Shown in pieces: positions 33,718-42,562 of a DNA stretch of 64,000 nucleotides. A program made the translations under genes and the position numbers. Every line of letters starts with the position of its first letter. Position 1 is the stretch's first letter. The notes below the pieces were generated by a model. That model did not search any database, was not told the origin of the DNA, and saw only the letters and a program-made list of their open reading frames with translations. The DNA comes from an uncultured Paracoccaceae bacterium (lineage in GTDB: Bacteria > Pseudomonadota > Alphaproteobacteria > Rhodobacterales > Rhodobacteraceae). The DNA lies in assembly GCA_947495795.1 (NCBI GenBank), contig CANMAI010000011.1:124001-188000 (forward strand). The letters are read 5' to 3'.

Positions 33718-33765
33718 TATCGAGACATGGTACAATCAATCTGTCAATATGAAACGTTTCATATT
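33718..33765 (-). promoter_or_regulatory. rbs promoter with LacI-type operator
   Basis: AATATGAAACGTTTCATATT at 33746-33765 is a perfect 20-bp palindrome with the GAAACGTTTC core of RbsR/PurR-type sites. A -35 TTGACA (33747 down to 33742) overlaps it, and TCGATA (33723 to 33718) is a possible -10 at 18 bp. A repressor bound here would block the -35 box. Confidence 0.7.
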
Positions 33766-34079
33766 TTTGAAAGCATTCAAGTTCGATTGAGAAGCTCGAG
33801 CTAATTCTCTGAATTGGTTGAGAGTTCAAAGGGCTACTCTTGTTCGATGGTGGCCGAAGACAGGCCGATTGCCGCTTCGAGATTTGGTGGACATGGTGTG
33901 ACGCTGTTTTGATGGCTTTGGCGACAGCCGGAATCCGATGACCCTAGGGCATCTTTATGGTTGCTGGACGTGTGGCTCTCTTTCGTTAGGGTGGTATTCG
34001 GGCTGTGTGGGCACAAAAGTGAGACACGCATCTGCGAAAGCAGAGCCAAAGTGGGGACTTTTCGCGAAAGGGATTCGAA
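33766..34079. other. Gap between the rbs promoter and the nuclease gene
   Basis: No gene is visible in these 314 bases. They should contain the promoter of the RTX nuclease gene, whose ribosome site AAAGGG lies near 34066-34071. I find no clear operator or hairpin. Confidence 0.4.
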
Positions 34080-37000
34080 ATGGGCTTTCTTCCTCGTAGT
34101 TTTGTATTCGGTACATTCGGTGATGACATTCTGGAGGGCGGTGATGGCCGCGATTACATCTTTGGATTCCGGGGGGACGATATCATCAAAGCTGGGGCTG
34201 GGGATGATCGTATTTTCGCGGGCTCGGGCAACGATTCCATCCGAGGCGGCGCGGGCAATGATGTGATCTTTGGCGGGCGCGGTTTCGATACGGCTCTCTA
34301 TGAAGGTTCAATCGACGACTATGATATCTCCATCGGGGGCGGCCGGTTTGGCCAGACCGTTGTTCAGGCATTTGATGGAAGCGAGCGGGATACACTGCGC
34401 AGTGTTGAGGTGATCCTCTTTGAAGCCGAGGAATACGCGCTCTTCCTTGACGGGCGGAACAATGCAGTTCTTGCGGGCGATGATGCGGTTGCAACAGGCG
34501 AGAATACGCCGCTGGAACTGAACGCTGCCGATCTTCTTGGGAACGATCGGGAGTTTGATGGGGATGCTATTGAGATTACCAGTGTAAGTGCTGGTACTAG
34601 TACGGTCGGCTCTGTGTCCATCAATAACGGTGTGATCACCTACGATGCTGGCACTGCGTTCGACTATCTGGCCGAAGGTGAGACCGCGACCGACACTTTC
34701 ACCTATACAGTGGACGATGGTAACGGCGGCTTGGATACAGCAACCGTTACGGTGACAATCACCGGCGAAAATGACGACCCGGAGCTGAGCGTAAATGCGG
34801 ATGTAACGGTTGAGGAGAACTCCACAGCGGTGGATGCCGGGATCAGCGCTACGGATGTGGACAGCGATGCGGTGACGTTCGAGATCAGCGGTGGTGCGGA
34901 TGCAGCGCTTTTCGAGATCGACGCGTCAACCGGCGCGCTGAACTTCATCGGCGCGCCCGATTTCGAAGCGCCGGGCGATGCCGATGGCGACAATGTCTAC
35001 GAAGTGGCGGTAACGGCGCTCGACGGCGATGGCGGCTCGGCGTCTGAGAGCATCTCCGTCACCGTGACCGACGTGGTGGAAACACCGCCGGTCGTGGCTA
35101 GGGTGAACGAGATTCACTATGACAACGCTTCCGGCGATGTGGGTGAGTTTGTGGAGATCCGCACCAATGCGGGTGATGATGTCTCCGGGCTCCTGTTGGA
35201 GTTTTACAACGGCAATGGCGGTACGGTGTACATCACAGCCGCTGTGACCACGGCTGATTTTGCCTCCACCGACGGCACCTATGATTACTATGTGATCGAG
35301 GTGGCGGGCATCCAGAACGGCAGCCCGGACGGAATGGCGCTTTCCAATGATGGCGATCTAATCGAGTTTCTTAGCTATGAGGGCGCTTTCACCGGTATCG
35401 GTGGTGTAGCCGATGGGCTGATCTCCACAGATATAGGTGTGTTCGAGCCCGGCAACACACCCATCGGGGAGTCGCTTCAGCGGGGCGAGGACGATGATTG
35501 GGACGGCCCGCGAGAAGAGACCCGTGGCACTGCCAATGATGCGGAAGCTCAGCCTCTTGTCATCAATGAACTGGCTATGAGTACCACTGGTGCGGACTGG
35601 GAGTTCGTTGAGCTTTTTGGAGAGGCGGGTACGTCGCTGGATGGATATTCGCTCGTTCAGGTGAGCGGTTCCTTCAATCCCGGGGAAGTGCTTTCGGTGA
35701 TTGATCTTACAGGGCAGGAGATCGGGGAGAACGGCTTCTTCCTTGCGGCAAGCGATCAGGCCGAAGCGACCTTCGGCGTGACAGGAGACATCACCTTCAG
35801 CAACAACACGTTCACCAACGCATCCTCGACTTATCTGCTGGTGGAAGGGTTTGCAGGGACCGAGGGCGACGACCTCGATGCAGATGATGACGGTGTGGTG
35901 GATACAGGTAGCTTCGGTGCAGTGCTGGACGAAGTGGCGCTTGTCGATGGTGCCAGCCCGGTTGTCTACACGGATGTCGTGATCGGCCCGGACGGGGATT
36001 TCCTGGCTCCCGGTGCGGCGCGCACTGTGGACGGTGCAGGTGAGTTCGAGATCACACCGTTTGCGGATAGCGGGGCCTATACGCCGACGGCGGGTGGCGA
36101 TGGTGGAGGTGGGGGAACCAACACACCACGCCTTATTTCCGAGATCCAGGGCGAGGGGGCTGAAAGCGGCCTTGTGGGCGAGGCCGTTTCCGTTACGGCG
36201 ATTGTGACTTATGTGGATGAAGATGGATACTTCCTTCAGGAAGAGGACACGGATGCCGATGGCAATGCCTCCACCTCCGAGGGCATCTTCGTTTTCACAG
36301 GGCGCGGGAATACCGGAAGCGTGGCTGTGGGCCAGCAGCTGACCGTGGAGGGGAGTGTCACAGAATTCCGCGGCGAGACACAGATCAGCAATGTGACTTC
36401 CACCGAACTGGTGGCCAGTGATCTGGATCTGCCCACCGCTGCCGCTGTGATTGTAACGGGTGCCACGACGCAGGCTGCCTATGAGGCCGTGGAGGGAATG
36501 CGTGTTTCTGTTGCCAGTGAGGTGGATGCGGAACTGACGGTGATTGAGAATTTCAACCTGGCACGCTACGGGCAGGTCACTATCAGCTCCGGCGGGCAAG
36601 TGCAGCCGACGCAGATCTTCGATGCGCAGGATGATGCGGATGCGATTGCGGCCCTACAGGAGGCCAATGCGGGCAACCGTTTGATCCTTGAGGACGGTAC
36701 AACTACCCAGAACCCGGATGGCTTTGAGTACATCCCCGTGACGCCTGAAGAAGGTGACAATGGCAATGGTTTCCTAGATGCCGGTGACACGTTTACAGGC
36801 GAAGGGCCGACACTGCGCAATGGAACGGTGATTACCGAGGCTGTGGAAGGCGTGATGACATTCACGGATAACGGTTTTGGCACCAGCGGCGAATTCCGCG
36901 TGGTGGTAGACGATCAGATCACGATTGATCCGGAAACGAATACTGGCGCGCGGCAGGATATGCCCGACGATGTGGGCGGTGACATTCAGGTGGCGAGTGC

Positions 37001-38165
37001 CAATGTGCTGAACTTCTTCACCACGCTGGATGACAACAGCGGTGGCGGTTCCGGTCCCGGCAATCTCGACCCGCGCGGTGCAACCACGGCAGAGGATCTG
37101 GAGCGGCAGACGGATGCGATTGTGAACCAGCTGCTTACAACCGGTGCTGAGGTTATGGCGCTGCAGGAACTGGAAAACAACGGCTTCGGGCCCGGGTCTG
37201 CCATTTCTACGCTTGTGGATGCGATGAACGCCGAGGCATCGGTGCGGGGGATAGATGCCGATTACCGGTTTGTGGACCCGACAGGTGGCAGTGCGGATGG
37301 CTTTATCGGGACGGATGCGATCATCACCGGGCTTATCTACGATGCCAATGCTGTGACTGTTGTCTATTCCGACTTTCTTGCGTTCGAGGAGGCATCAGCT
37401 GCAGCGACCTTTGCTCTGGCTGATGTGTTGAACTCTGAAGTCCCTGCCGGTGATCAGGTCGGCGATTTTCAGCGCAGCCGCCCGGCGGTTGCGGCCACTT
37501 TTCAGGACAATGAGAGCGGTGAGACGTTCACCGTTTCGTCCAACCATTTCAAATCCAAGGGAGACAGTAATCTTCAGGATCTGGTGGAGGCGGCGCAGGC
37601 GGCGCTTGATGGCGGTAACACCAACATCACGCAGGCTGATATCGACGCACTGGTGGCGGATGCCAACTATGATCAGGGCGATGGGCAGGCTTTCTGGAAT
37701 GCGGCGCGTGCCGATGCTGCGGGTGAGGTGACGGAGTGGCTGGAGGGGGCTTACCTTGATGCGGCGCAGGCCGCTGCTGGCCCCGGTGCACTGGTGGCGG
37801 ATGATTTTCTCATTCTTGGGGATTTCAATGCCTATGCCGAGGAAGACCCGACACAGGTGGTTCGGGATGATGCGGACGGCTACACCGATCTGATCGACAG
37901 CTTCGTGGAGGGTGGGCAGGCCGATGCCTTCAGCTTCATCTTTGATGGTCAGCGTGGCACTTTGGATCAGGCATTTGCCTCCAACGGACTTGCCGACAAT
38001 GTGACAGGCGTGACGGAGTGGCATGTGAATGCAGAGGAGCCTGGCCTCTTAGATTATTCCAGCCGCTTCACCAACCCGGCCTTTTTTAACGATGATGTGT
38101 TCAGAGCATCAGATCATGATCCGCTGATCCTCGGTCTTGATTTCGGAGATGTGTTCTCCGTCTGA
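34080..38165 (+). CDS. Large secreted RTX protein with lamin-tail domains and ExeM/NucH-type endonuclease domain
   Basis: A 1361-residue multidomain protein, probably an extracellular nuclease or phosphatase. RTX nonapeptides (GTFGDDILEGG to GGAGNDVIFGG) occupy about 13-75, before two cadherin/VCBS-like domains (about 135-335). Two lamin-tail-type domains follow (RVNEIHYDN at about 342 and VINELAMST at about 498), then an OB-like region (SEIQGEGAES at about 684). The C-terminal endonuclease/exonuclease/phosphatase domain runs from about 970 to the end, with NVLNFF, QELENN near 1030, SNHFKSKG near 1154, ILGDFNAY near 1245 and SDHDPL near 1343. There is no signal peptide, so a type I exporter is expected. 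RTX repeats at the N-terminus, not the end, are unusual. Degrading extracellular DNA for phosphorus is a likely role. Confidence 0.88.
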   Translation: MGFLPRSFVFGTFGDDILEGGDGRDYIFGFRGDDIIKAGAGDDRIFAGSGNDSIRGGAGNDVIFGGRGFDTALYEGSIDDYDISIGGGRFGQTVVQAFDGSERDTLRSVEVILFEAEEYALFLDGRNNAVLAGDDAVATGENTPLELNAADLLGNDREFDGDAIEITSVSAGTSTVGSVSINNGVITYDAGTAFDYLAEGETATDTFTYTVDDGNGGLDTATVTVTITGENDDPELSVNADVTVEENSTAVDAGISATDVDSDAVTFEISGGADAALFEIDASTGALNFIGAPDFEAPGDADGDNVYEVAVTALDGDGGSASESISVTVTDVVETPPVVARVNEIHYDNASGDVGEFVEIRTNAGDDVSGLLLEFYNGNGGTVYITAAVTTADFASTDGTYDYYVIEVAGIQNGSPDGMALSNDGDLIEFLSYEGAFTGIGGVADGLISTDIGVFEPGNTPIGESLQRGEDDDWDGPREETRGTANDAEAQPLVINELAMSTTGADWEFVELFGEAGTSLDGYSLVQVSGSFNPGEVLSVIDLTGQEIGENGFFLAASDQAEATFGVTGDITFSNNTFTNASSTYLLVEGFAGTEGDDLDADDDGVVDTGSFGAVLDEVALVDGASPVVYTDVVIGPDGDFLAPGAARTVDGAGEFEITPFADSGAYTPTAGGDGGGGGTNTPRLISEIQGEGAESGLVGEAVSVTAIVTYVDEDGYFLQEEDTDADGNASTSEGIFVFTGRGNTGSVAVGQQLTVEGSVTEFRGETQISNVTSTELVASDLDLPTAAAVIVTGATTQAAYEAVEGMRVSVASEVDAELTVIENFNLARYGQVTISSGGQVQPTQIFDAQDDADAIAALQEANAGNRLILEDGTTTQNPDGFEYIPVTPEEGDNGNGFLDAGDTFTGEGPTLRNGTVITEAVEGVMTFTDNGFGTSGEFRVVVDDQITIDPETNTGARQDMPDDVGGDIQVASANVLNFFTTLDDNSGGGSGPGNLDPRGATTAEDLERQTDAIVNQLLTTGAEVMALQELENNGFGPGSAISTLVDAMNAEASVRGIDADYRFVDPTGGSADGFIGTDAIITGLIYDANAVTVVYSDFLAFEEASAAATFALADVLNSEVPAGDQVGDFQRSRPAVAATFQDNESGETFTVSSNHFKSKGDSNLQDLVEAAQAALDGGNTNITQADIDALVADANYDQGDGQAFWNAARADAAGEVTEWLEGAYLDAAQAAAGPGALVADDFLILGDFNAYAEEDPTQVVRDDADGYTDLIDSFVEGGQADAFSFIFDGQRGTLDQAFASNGLADNVTGVTEWHVNAEEPGLLDYSSRFTNPAFFNDDVFRASDHDPLILGLDFGDVFSV

Positions 38166-38171
38166 TGCAAA

Positions 38172-38200
38172 AATGCCCGCCTGTTCGGGCGGGCATTCTT
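38172..38200. terminator. Bidirectional terminator
   Basis: AATGCCCGCC, a 6-base loop, GGCGGGCATT then CTTT: a 10-bp stem between the convergent nuclease and TRAP permease genes. On the minus strand the hairpin is followed by TTTTTGC, a T run, so it can serve both transcripts. Confidence 0.85.
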
Positions 38201-38224
38201 TGAGCTTGTCAAGAAGCAGCCGTT

Positions 38225-40993
38225 CTAGGCAGCAGCTTCTCTCTTTCGGGGAGTGCTTGGCCTTCCTCTTTGCAGGAAAATCACAAGCGCAAGTAGGGCC
38301 AACGCAGGCAGGAACATGAGGTACTTGCTTGGTTGAGGGACGGGCTTGAGGACACGGAGCACCTCCTGATCCCAATCGAGGCCCGCATTTTGCGCAGCGG
38401 ATCCGAAGGTGACGTCGTCGATGATCATCTTGTCGCCTTCTTCACGGAACAGGAGGCCTGCGGTTTCCAGTTTCTCCTCACCTGATGCGCCTTCGACAAT
38501 GGGAATGATGGCAACAAACTCGATCGGATCCCCAAGATCGTTGACGCCTGCGACGCGGACGCGAAGTTCCTCGCCTGCGGCCGTTTCGCCTGCGGCCTGA
38601 ACAATGGCGGTGGGGGGCTCTTCCGCATAGGGCGGTGAGACCATATCCATCCAGAAGCCCGGCCTGAAGAGTGTGAAGGCGATCAGGAGGAGCGCGATGC
38701 TTTCATAGAAGCGGTTCTTGGCGAAGAACCAGCCTTGCGTGGCCGCCGCAAAGAGCAACATCGCGAAGGTGGCCACAATGAAGACGAATATGCCCTGCAC
38801 CCATCCCACGCCGATCAGCAGAAGCTCTGTGTTGAAGATGAAGAGGAAGGGTAGAGCGGCTGTGCGGAGTGAGTAGAAGAAGGCCACCACACCTGTCTTG
38901 ATGGGATCTCCGCCGGAGACGGCGGCTGCGGCGAAGCTCGCAAGGCCGACCGGTGGTGTGACGTCTGCCATGATCCCGAAATAGAAGACGAAAAGGTGGA
39001 CGGCGATCAGCGGCACGATCAGCCCGTTCTGTTGGCCGAGGGTGACGATCACCGGGGCCAGAAGGGCGGAGACGACGATGTAGTTCGCGGTCGTCGGGAG
39101 GCCCATGCCAAGGATGAGCGATAGGATCGCTGTGAGGAGCAGGATGGCCATGATGTTGCCACCCGAGAGTACCTCCACCACATCGGCGAGCGCTGAGCCG
39201 ACACCCGTTTGGCTGACTGCGCCGACAATGATGCCAGCTGTGGCGGTGGCGATCCCGATGCCGATCATATTGCGGGCACCGACCACGAGGCCGTCCAGAA
39301 GATCGGCAGCGCCTTCCTTGATGGCAGTGGGCAATGCACCTTCGCCCCGCATCAGCGCCATAAGCGGGCGCTGGGTGAGGAGGATGAAGATCATGTAGGA
39401 AGCAGCCCAGAAGGCCGAGAGCCCGGGGGAGAGTCTATCTACCATCAGCGCCCAGACGAGGACGACAACCGGCAGGATGAAGTGGAGGCCCGAGCGTACA
39501 GTGGGCCCCGGCAGGGGCAGCGCGGTGACAGGTGCGTTGGGATCATCGAGCTCCAGCGGTTCTTCGCGTGAGGCTACGAAGAGGAGGCCGACATAGGCGG
39601 CTGTGAGGCCTGCGAATATGATATAGCCTGCTGTTTCCGGGAAAGCCGGGCGGATCCAGCCCATACCGTAGTAGACGGCGAAGGAGAGCGCGCAGATCAC
39701 CGCAACTGTGAAGGCGATGCCCACGAGCCGCTGGATGATGGGCTTGGGCGTGTAGGCCCTTGGCAGCCCTTCCATGCCCGCTTTCAGCGCTTCGAGATGC
39801 ACGATGTAGACGAGTGCTATGTAGGAAATCACCGCCGGAAGAAACGCGTGTTTGACCACATCGAAATACGGGATGCCCACGTATTCCACCATCAGGAAGG
39901 CGGCAGCCCCCATCACAGGTGGCATAATCTGGCCGTTTACAGAGGAGGCCACCTCAACAGCACCCGCCTTCTCGGATGAGAACCCTACCTTTTTCATCAG
40001 CGGAATAGTAAAGGTGCCGGTGGTGACAACATTGGCGATGGACGAGCCTGAGATAAGGCCTGTCATTGCGGACGAAACGACGGCGGCCTTGGCGGGCCCA
40101 CCCTTCATGTGGCCCATCAGGCTGAAGGCCACCTGGATGAAGTAGTTGCCTGCGCCCGCACGGTCGAGCAGCGAACCGAAGAGCACGAAGAGGAAGACGA
40201 ATGAGGTCGAGACGCCGAGTGCGATGCCGAACACGCCTTCTGTCGTGATCCACTGGTGGTTGACGATCTCGGAAAGGTTGTTGCCTTTGTGTGCGATGAT
40301 ACTCGGCATATTGGGTCCAAGCACGGTGTAGACGAGAAAGACCGAGGCCACGATCATCAGAGCGGGGCCGAGCGCACGGCGTGTGGCTTCAAGAAGCAAC
40401 ATCAGGCCGAGGACTGCGACAACAAAATCCTGCAGGATCGGCGCGCCGACGCGGCCGGAAATATCTGTGTAGAACACATAGAGATAGAGCGCCGTGGCGG
40501 CACCTGCTAGGGCCAGAGCCCATTCCCAGACAGGAATTCTGTTTTTCGGAGAGCCCAGAAGAACGGTGGCGACAACTGCAAGGGCCAGGAGCGGGATCCA
40601 CCATGTGGATGTGTCATCCTTGGCGCCAACGAAGAAGAGATAGGCTAGGATGAGGGGCACGACCACGCCGAGGCCGAGCTGAAATTTGGTGCGGGCTGCG
40701 GGATAGGCGGCGAAGGCAAGAAATATTGCAAAGGCAAGATGAATGGAGCGGGCTTCGGTATCGTTGAAGACGCCGAAACCGACGATGAAGGGAATGGGCG
40801 AAGCGAACCAGAGCTGGAAGAGGGACCAGGCCAGAGCGACCAACATGATCAGTGTGCCGATGGGCCCGGCGGGCGAACGGCCACCGGTATCGGACGAAGC
40901 CACCATCTCGTCAAGTTCGGACTGAGAAAGGCCCCCGCGGCCAGCAGCTTCCGCTTCTACGGCTGCTGCCTGTTGCTGATCCTTATCCACCAT
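38225..40993 (-). CDS. TRAP transporter fused permease (4TM/12TM, TAXI type)
   Basis: A 922-residue membrane protein combining the small and large TRAP permease subunits. The N-terminal cytoplasmic part (about 1-45) is followed by the DctQ-like segments and then the DctM-like region with GAGNYFIQVAFSLMGHMKGG, SGSSIANVVTTGTFTIPLMKK, ILGMGLPTTANYIVV and FYFGIMADVTPPVGLA. A C-terminal soluble part (about 760-890, DUF3394-like) is held by one last hydrophobic segment. Together with the TAXI binding protein at 41081 it forms a sodium-coupled uptake system, probably for a C4/C5 dicarboxylate or amino acid such as glutamate. The substrate is unknown. Confidence 0.92.
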   Translation of the reverse strand: MVDKDQQQAAAVEAEAAGRGGLSQSELDEMVASSDTGGRSPAGPIGTLIMLVALAWSLFQLWFASPIPFIVGFGVFNDTEARSIHLAFAIFLAFAAYPAARTKFQLGLGVVVPLILAYLFFVGAKDDTSTWWIPLLALAVVATVLLGSPKNRIPVWEWALALAGAATALYLYVFYTDISGRVGAPILQDFVVAVLGLMLLLEATRRALGPALMIVASVFLVYTVLGPNMPSIIAHKGNNLSEIVNHQWITTEGVFGIALGVSTSFVFLFVLFGSLLDRAGAGNYFIQVAFSLMGHMKGGPAKAAVVSSAMTGLISGSSIANVVTTGTFTIPLMKKVGFSSEKAGAVEVASSVNGQIMPPVMGAAAFLMVEYVGIPYFDVVKHAFLPAVISYIALVYIVHLEALKAGMEGLPRAYTPKPIIQRLVGIAFTVAVICALSFAVYYGMGWIRPAFPETAGYIIFAGLTAAYVGLLFVASREEPLELDDPNAPVTALPLPGPTVRSGLHFILPVVVLVWALMVDRLSPGLSAFWAASYMIFILLTQRPLMALMRGEGALPTAIKEGAADLLDGLVVGARNMIGIGIATATAGIIVGAVSQTGVGSALADVVEVLSGGNIMAILLLTAILSLILGMGLPTTANYIVVSALLAPVIVTLGQQNGLIVPLIAVHLFVFYFGIMADVTPPVGLASFAAAAVSGGDPIKTGVVAFFYSLRTAALPFLFIFNTELLLIGVGWVQGIFVFIVATFAMLLFAAATQGWFFAKNRFYESIALLLIAFTLFRPGFWMDMVSPPYAEEPPTAIVQAAGETAAGEELRVRVAGVNDLGDPIEFVAIIPIVEGASGEEKLETAGLLFREEGDKMIIDDVTFGSAAQNAGLDWDQEVLRVLKPVPQPSKYLMFLPALALLALVIFLQRGRPSTPRKREAAA

Positions 40994-41035
40994 AATACCC
41001 CCTGCGCACGTTTTATTGTTGCATTCTTCGCAGTT

Positions 41036-41062
41036 CGGGCGGCGCGTTTGCCGCGCCGCCCG
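41036..41062. terminator. Hairpin between the TAXI and TRAP permease genes
   Basis: CGGGCGGCGCG, loop TTTGC, CGCGCCGCCCG: a perfect 11-bp stem 19 bases after the binding-protein stop. Confidence 0.65.
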
Positions 41063-41080
41063 TCTTCAGAGAGAGAAGGC

Positions 41081-42040
41081 TTACATCCAGCCTTGTTCTG
41101 CGTAGTATTTCGCGGCACCGTCATGCAGCGGTGCGGAGAGACCATCCTTGATCATTTCCTCCTGCTTGAGGATCTCGAATGCCGGGTGCAGGCGCTTAAA
41201 GCGATCAAAGTTGTCGAACACGGCCTTGACCACCTCATAGACGACATCATCACCCACATCGGCAGAGGTGACGAAGGTGGCTTTCACGCCGAAGGTGCTG
41301 GTATCGGCATCGGAGCCCTTGTACATTCCGCCCGGAATGGTGGCCGCAGCGTAGAAGGGATTGTCTGCGATCAGCGCGTCAATCGCCGGGCCGGTGACCG
41401 GAACCATCACTGCATCCACGGTTGAAACCGCCTCCTGAATGGAGCCGTTGGGGTGGCCTACGGTGTAGATGATCGCATCCACCTTGTTATCGCCGAGAGC
41501 TGCGGCCTGCTCGGCAGGTTTCAACTCGGAGGCCAGAGCAAAATCATCAAGTGTCCATCCGAGCGCGTTCATCACCACATCCATTGTGGCCCGCTGGCCG
41601 GAGCCCGGGTTGCCGATATTGACGCGCTTGCCCTTGAGATCCTCAAAGCTGGTGATGCCTGCATCGGCCCGCGCGATGACGGTGAACGGCTCGCCGTGCA
41701 CAGAGAAAACGGCGCGTGCCTTTTCAAAAGCATCGCCCTCAAACTGCGAAGAGCCATTGTATGCATGGAACTGCCAGTCTGATTGGGCCACGCCCATATC
41801 CATGTCGCCTGCTTTAATGGCGTTGATATTGGCAATGGAGCCGCCGGTGGAAGGTGCTGTGCACTTCAGATTGTGATCCGCAGTACCACGGTTGACGAGA
41901 CGGCAGATTGATTGGCCTACAACGAAGTAAACACCGGTCTGACCGCCTGTGCCGATAGTGATGAACTTTTCCTGTGCTTGCGCAGCAACGGAAGAAAGTG
42001 CCACCGCTCCCGCAAGTGCCAAGCTTTTGAGTGTTTTCAT
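41081..42040 (-). CDS. TAXI-family TRAP substrate-binding protein
   Basis: A 319-residue periplasmic binding protein with signal peptide ALAGAVALSSVAAQAQ. The family hallmark FITIGTGGQTGVYFVVGQSIC follows the cleavage site, with ANINAIKAGDMDMGVAQSDWQ and GSGQRATMDVVM further on, as in TAXI (TRAP-associated extracytoplasmic immunogenic) proteins. The ATG has GGGAG upstream. It precedes the fused permease and a hairpin. Adjacent putA is divergent; an amino-acid ligand such as glutamate is possible, but the ligand is not determined by sequence. Confidence 0.9.
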   Translation of the reverse strand: MKTLKSLALAGAVALSSVAAQAQEKFITIGTGGQTGVYFVVGQSICRLVNRGTADHNLKCTAPSTGGSIANINAIKAGDMDMGVAQSDWQFHAYNGSSQFEGDAFEKARAVFSVHGEPFTVIARADAGITSFEDLKGKRVNIGNPGSGQRATMDVVMNALGWTLDDFALASELKPAEQAAALGDNKVDAIIYTVGHPNGSIQEAVSTVDAVMVPVTGPAIDALIADNPFYAAATIPGGMYKGSDADTSTFGVKATFVTSADVGDDVVYEVVKAVFDNFDRFKRLHPAFEILKQEEMIKDGLSAPLHDGAAKYYAEQGWM

Positions 42041-42562
42041 TCTTATGACTCCCCTGTCATTTTGGTAATGCTATCCACCAAGCCTCATGACTGGCGGAAT
42101 TCGATTTTCTTGGTCTCAGTTTTCGCTTCGTCCCTTTGCCGGGCTCTGTGAACGACCATAGCCAGAGTTTGCCGACAGAAAAGAGCCAATGCTTGCTTGC
42201 CGTGAAGCGCTTGCCAGTAGGGCCGGTTCGCCGGCTATGGTGGATCTGATATAGCGAGGCGATGCAGGCAGGACTCTCTCAAGGTTTTCAAAACGATACG
42301 TTTGTTTGCGAATTATATCAATCACTGTCCGCCGCAGATTGCGTTCTCAATCAACACAAACGTTAAGAATACAATTTTCATCAATTTTGCCAATGGAGTA
42401 CGGTATTTTTTTAAAGTTTCTTTTCGCTCGCCCAAGTTAATTTTTGCAATGCATTTTAGTGTTTGCGGTTGTGCGGGTGCGTCACTAGGCTTCTGTGTTG
42501 ATCGCTTCCGAGGTGCGGTCAGCCGCGCGCTGTTTGCGTAAGGAAAAGAGTGGGGAAAACCA
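42041..42562. promoter_or_regulatory. Divergent intergenic region between TAXI gene and putA
   Basis: These 522 bases contain no convincing gene. The part from about 42300 to 42450 is AT-rich and probably holds the putA promoter; the left part would serve the TAXI operon. I see no putR/Lrp-type regulator gene and no clean palindrome. GTGGGG about 10 bases before 42563 is the likely putA ribosome site. Confidence 0.4.
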
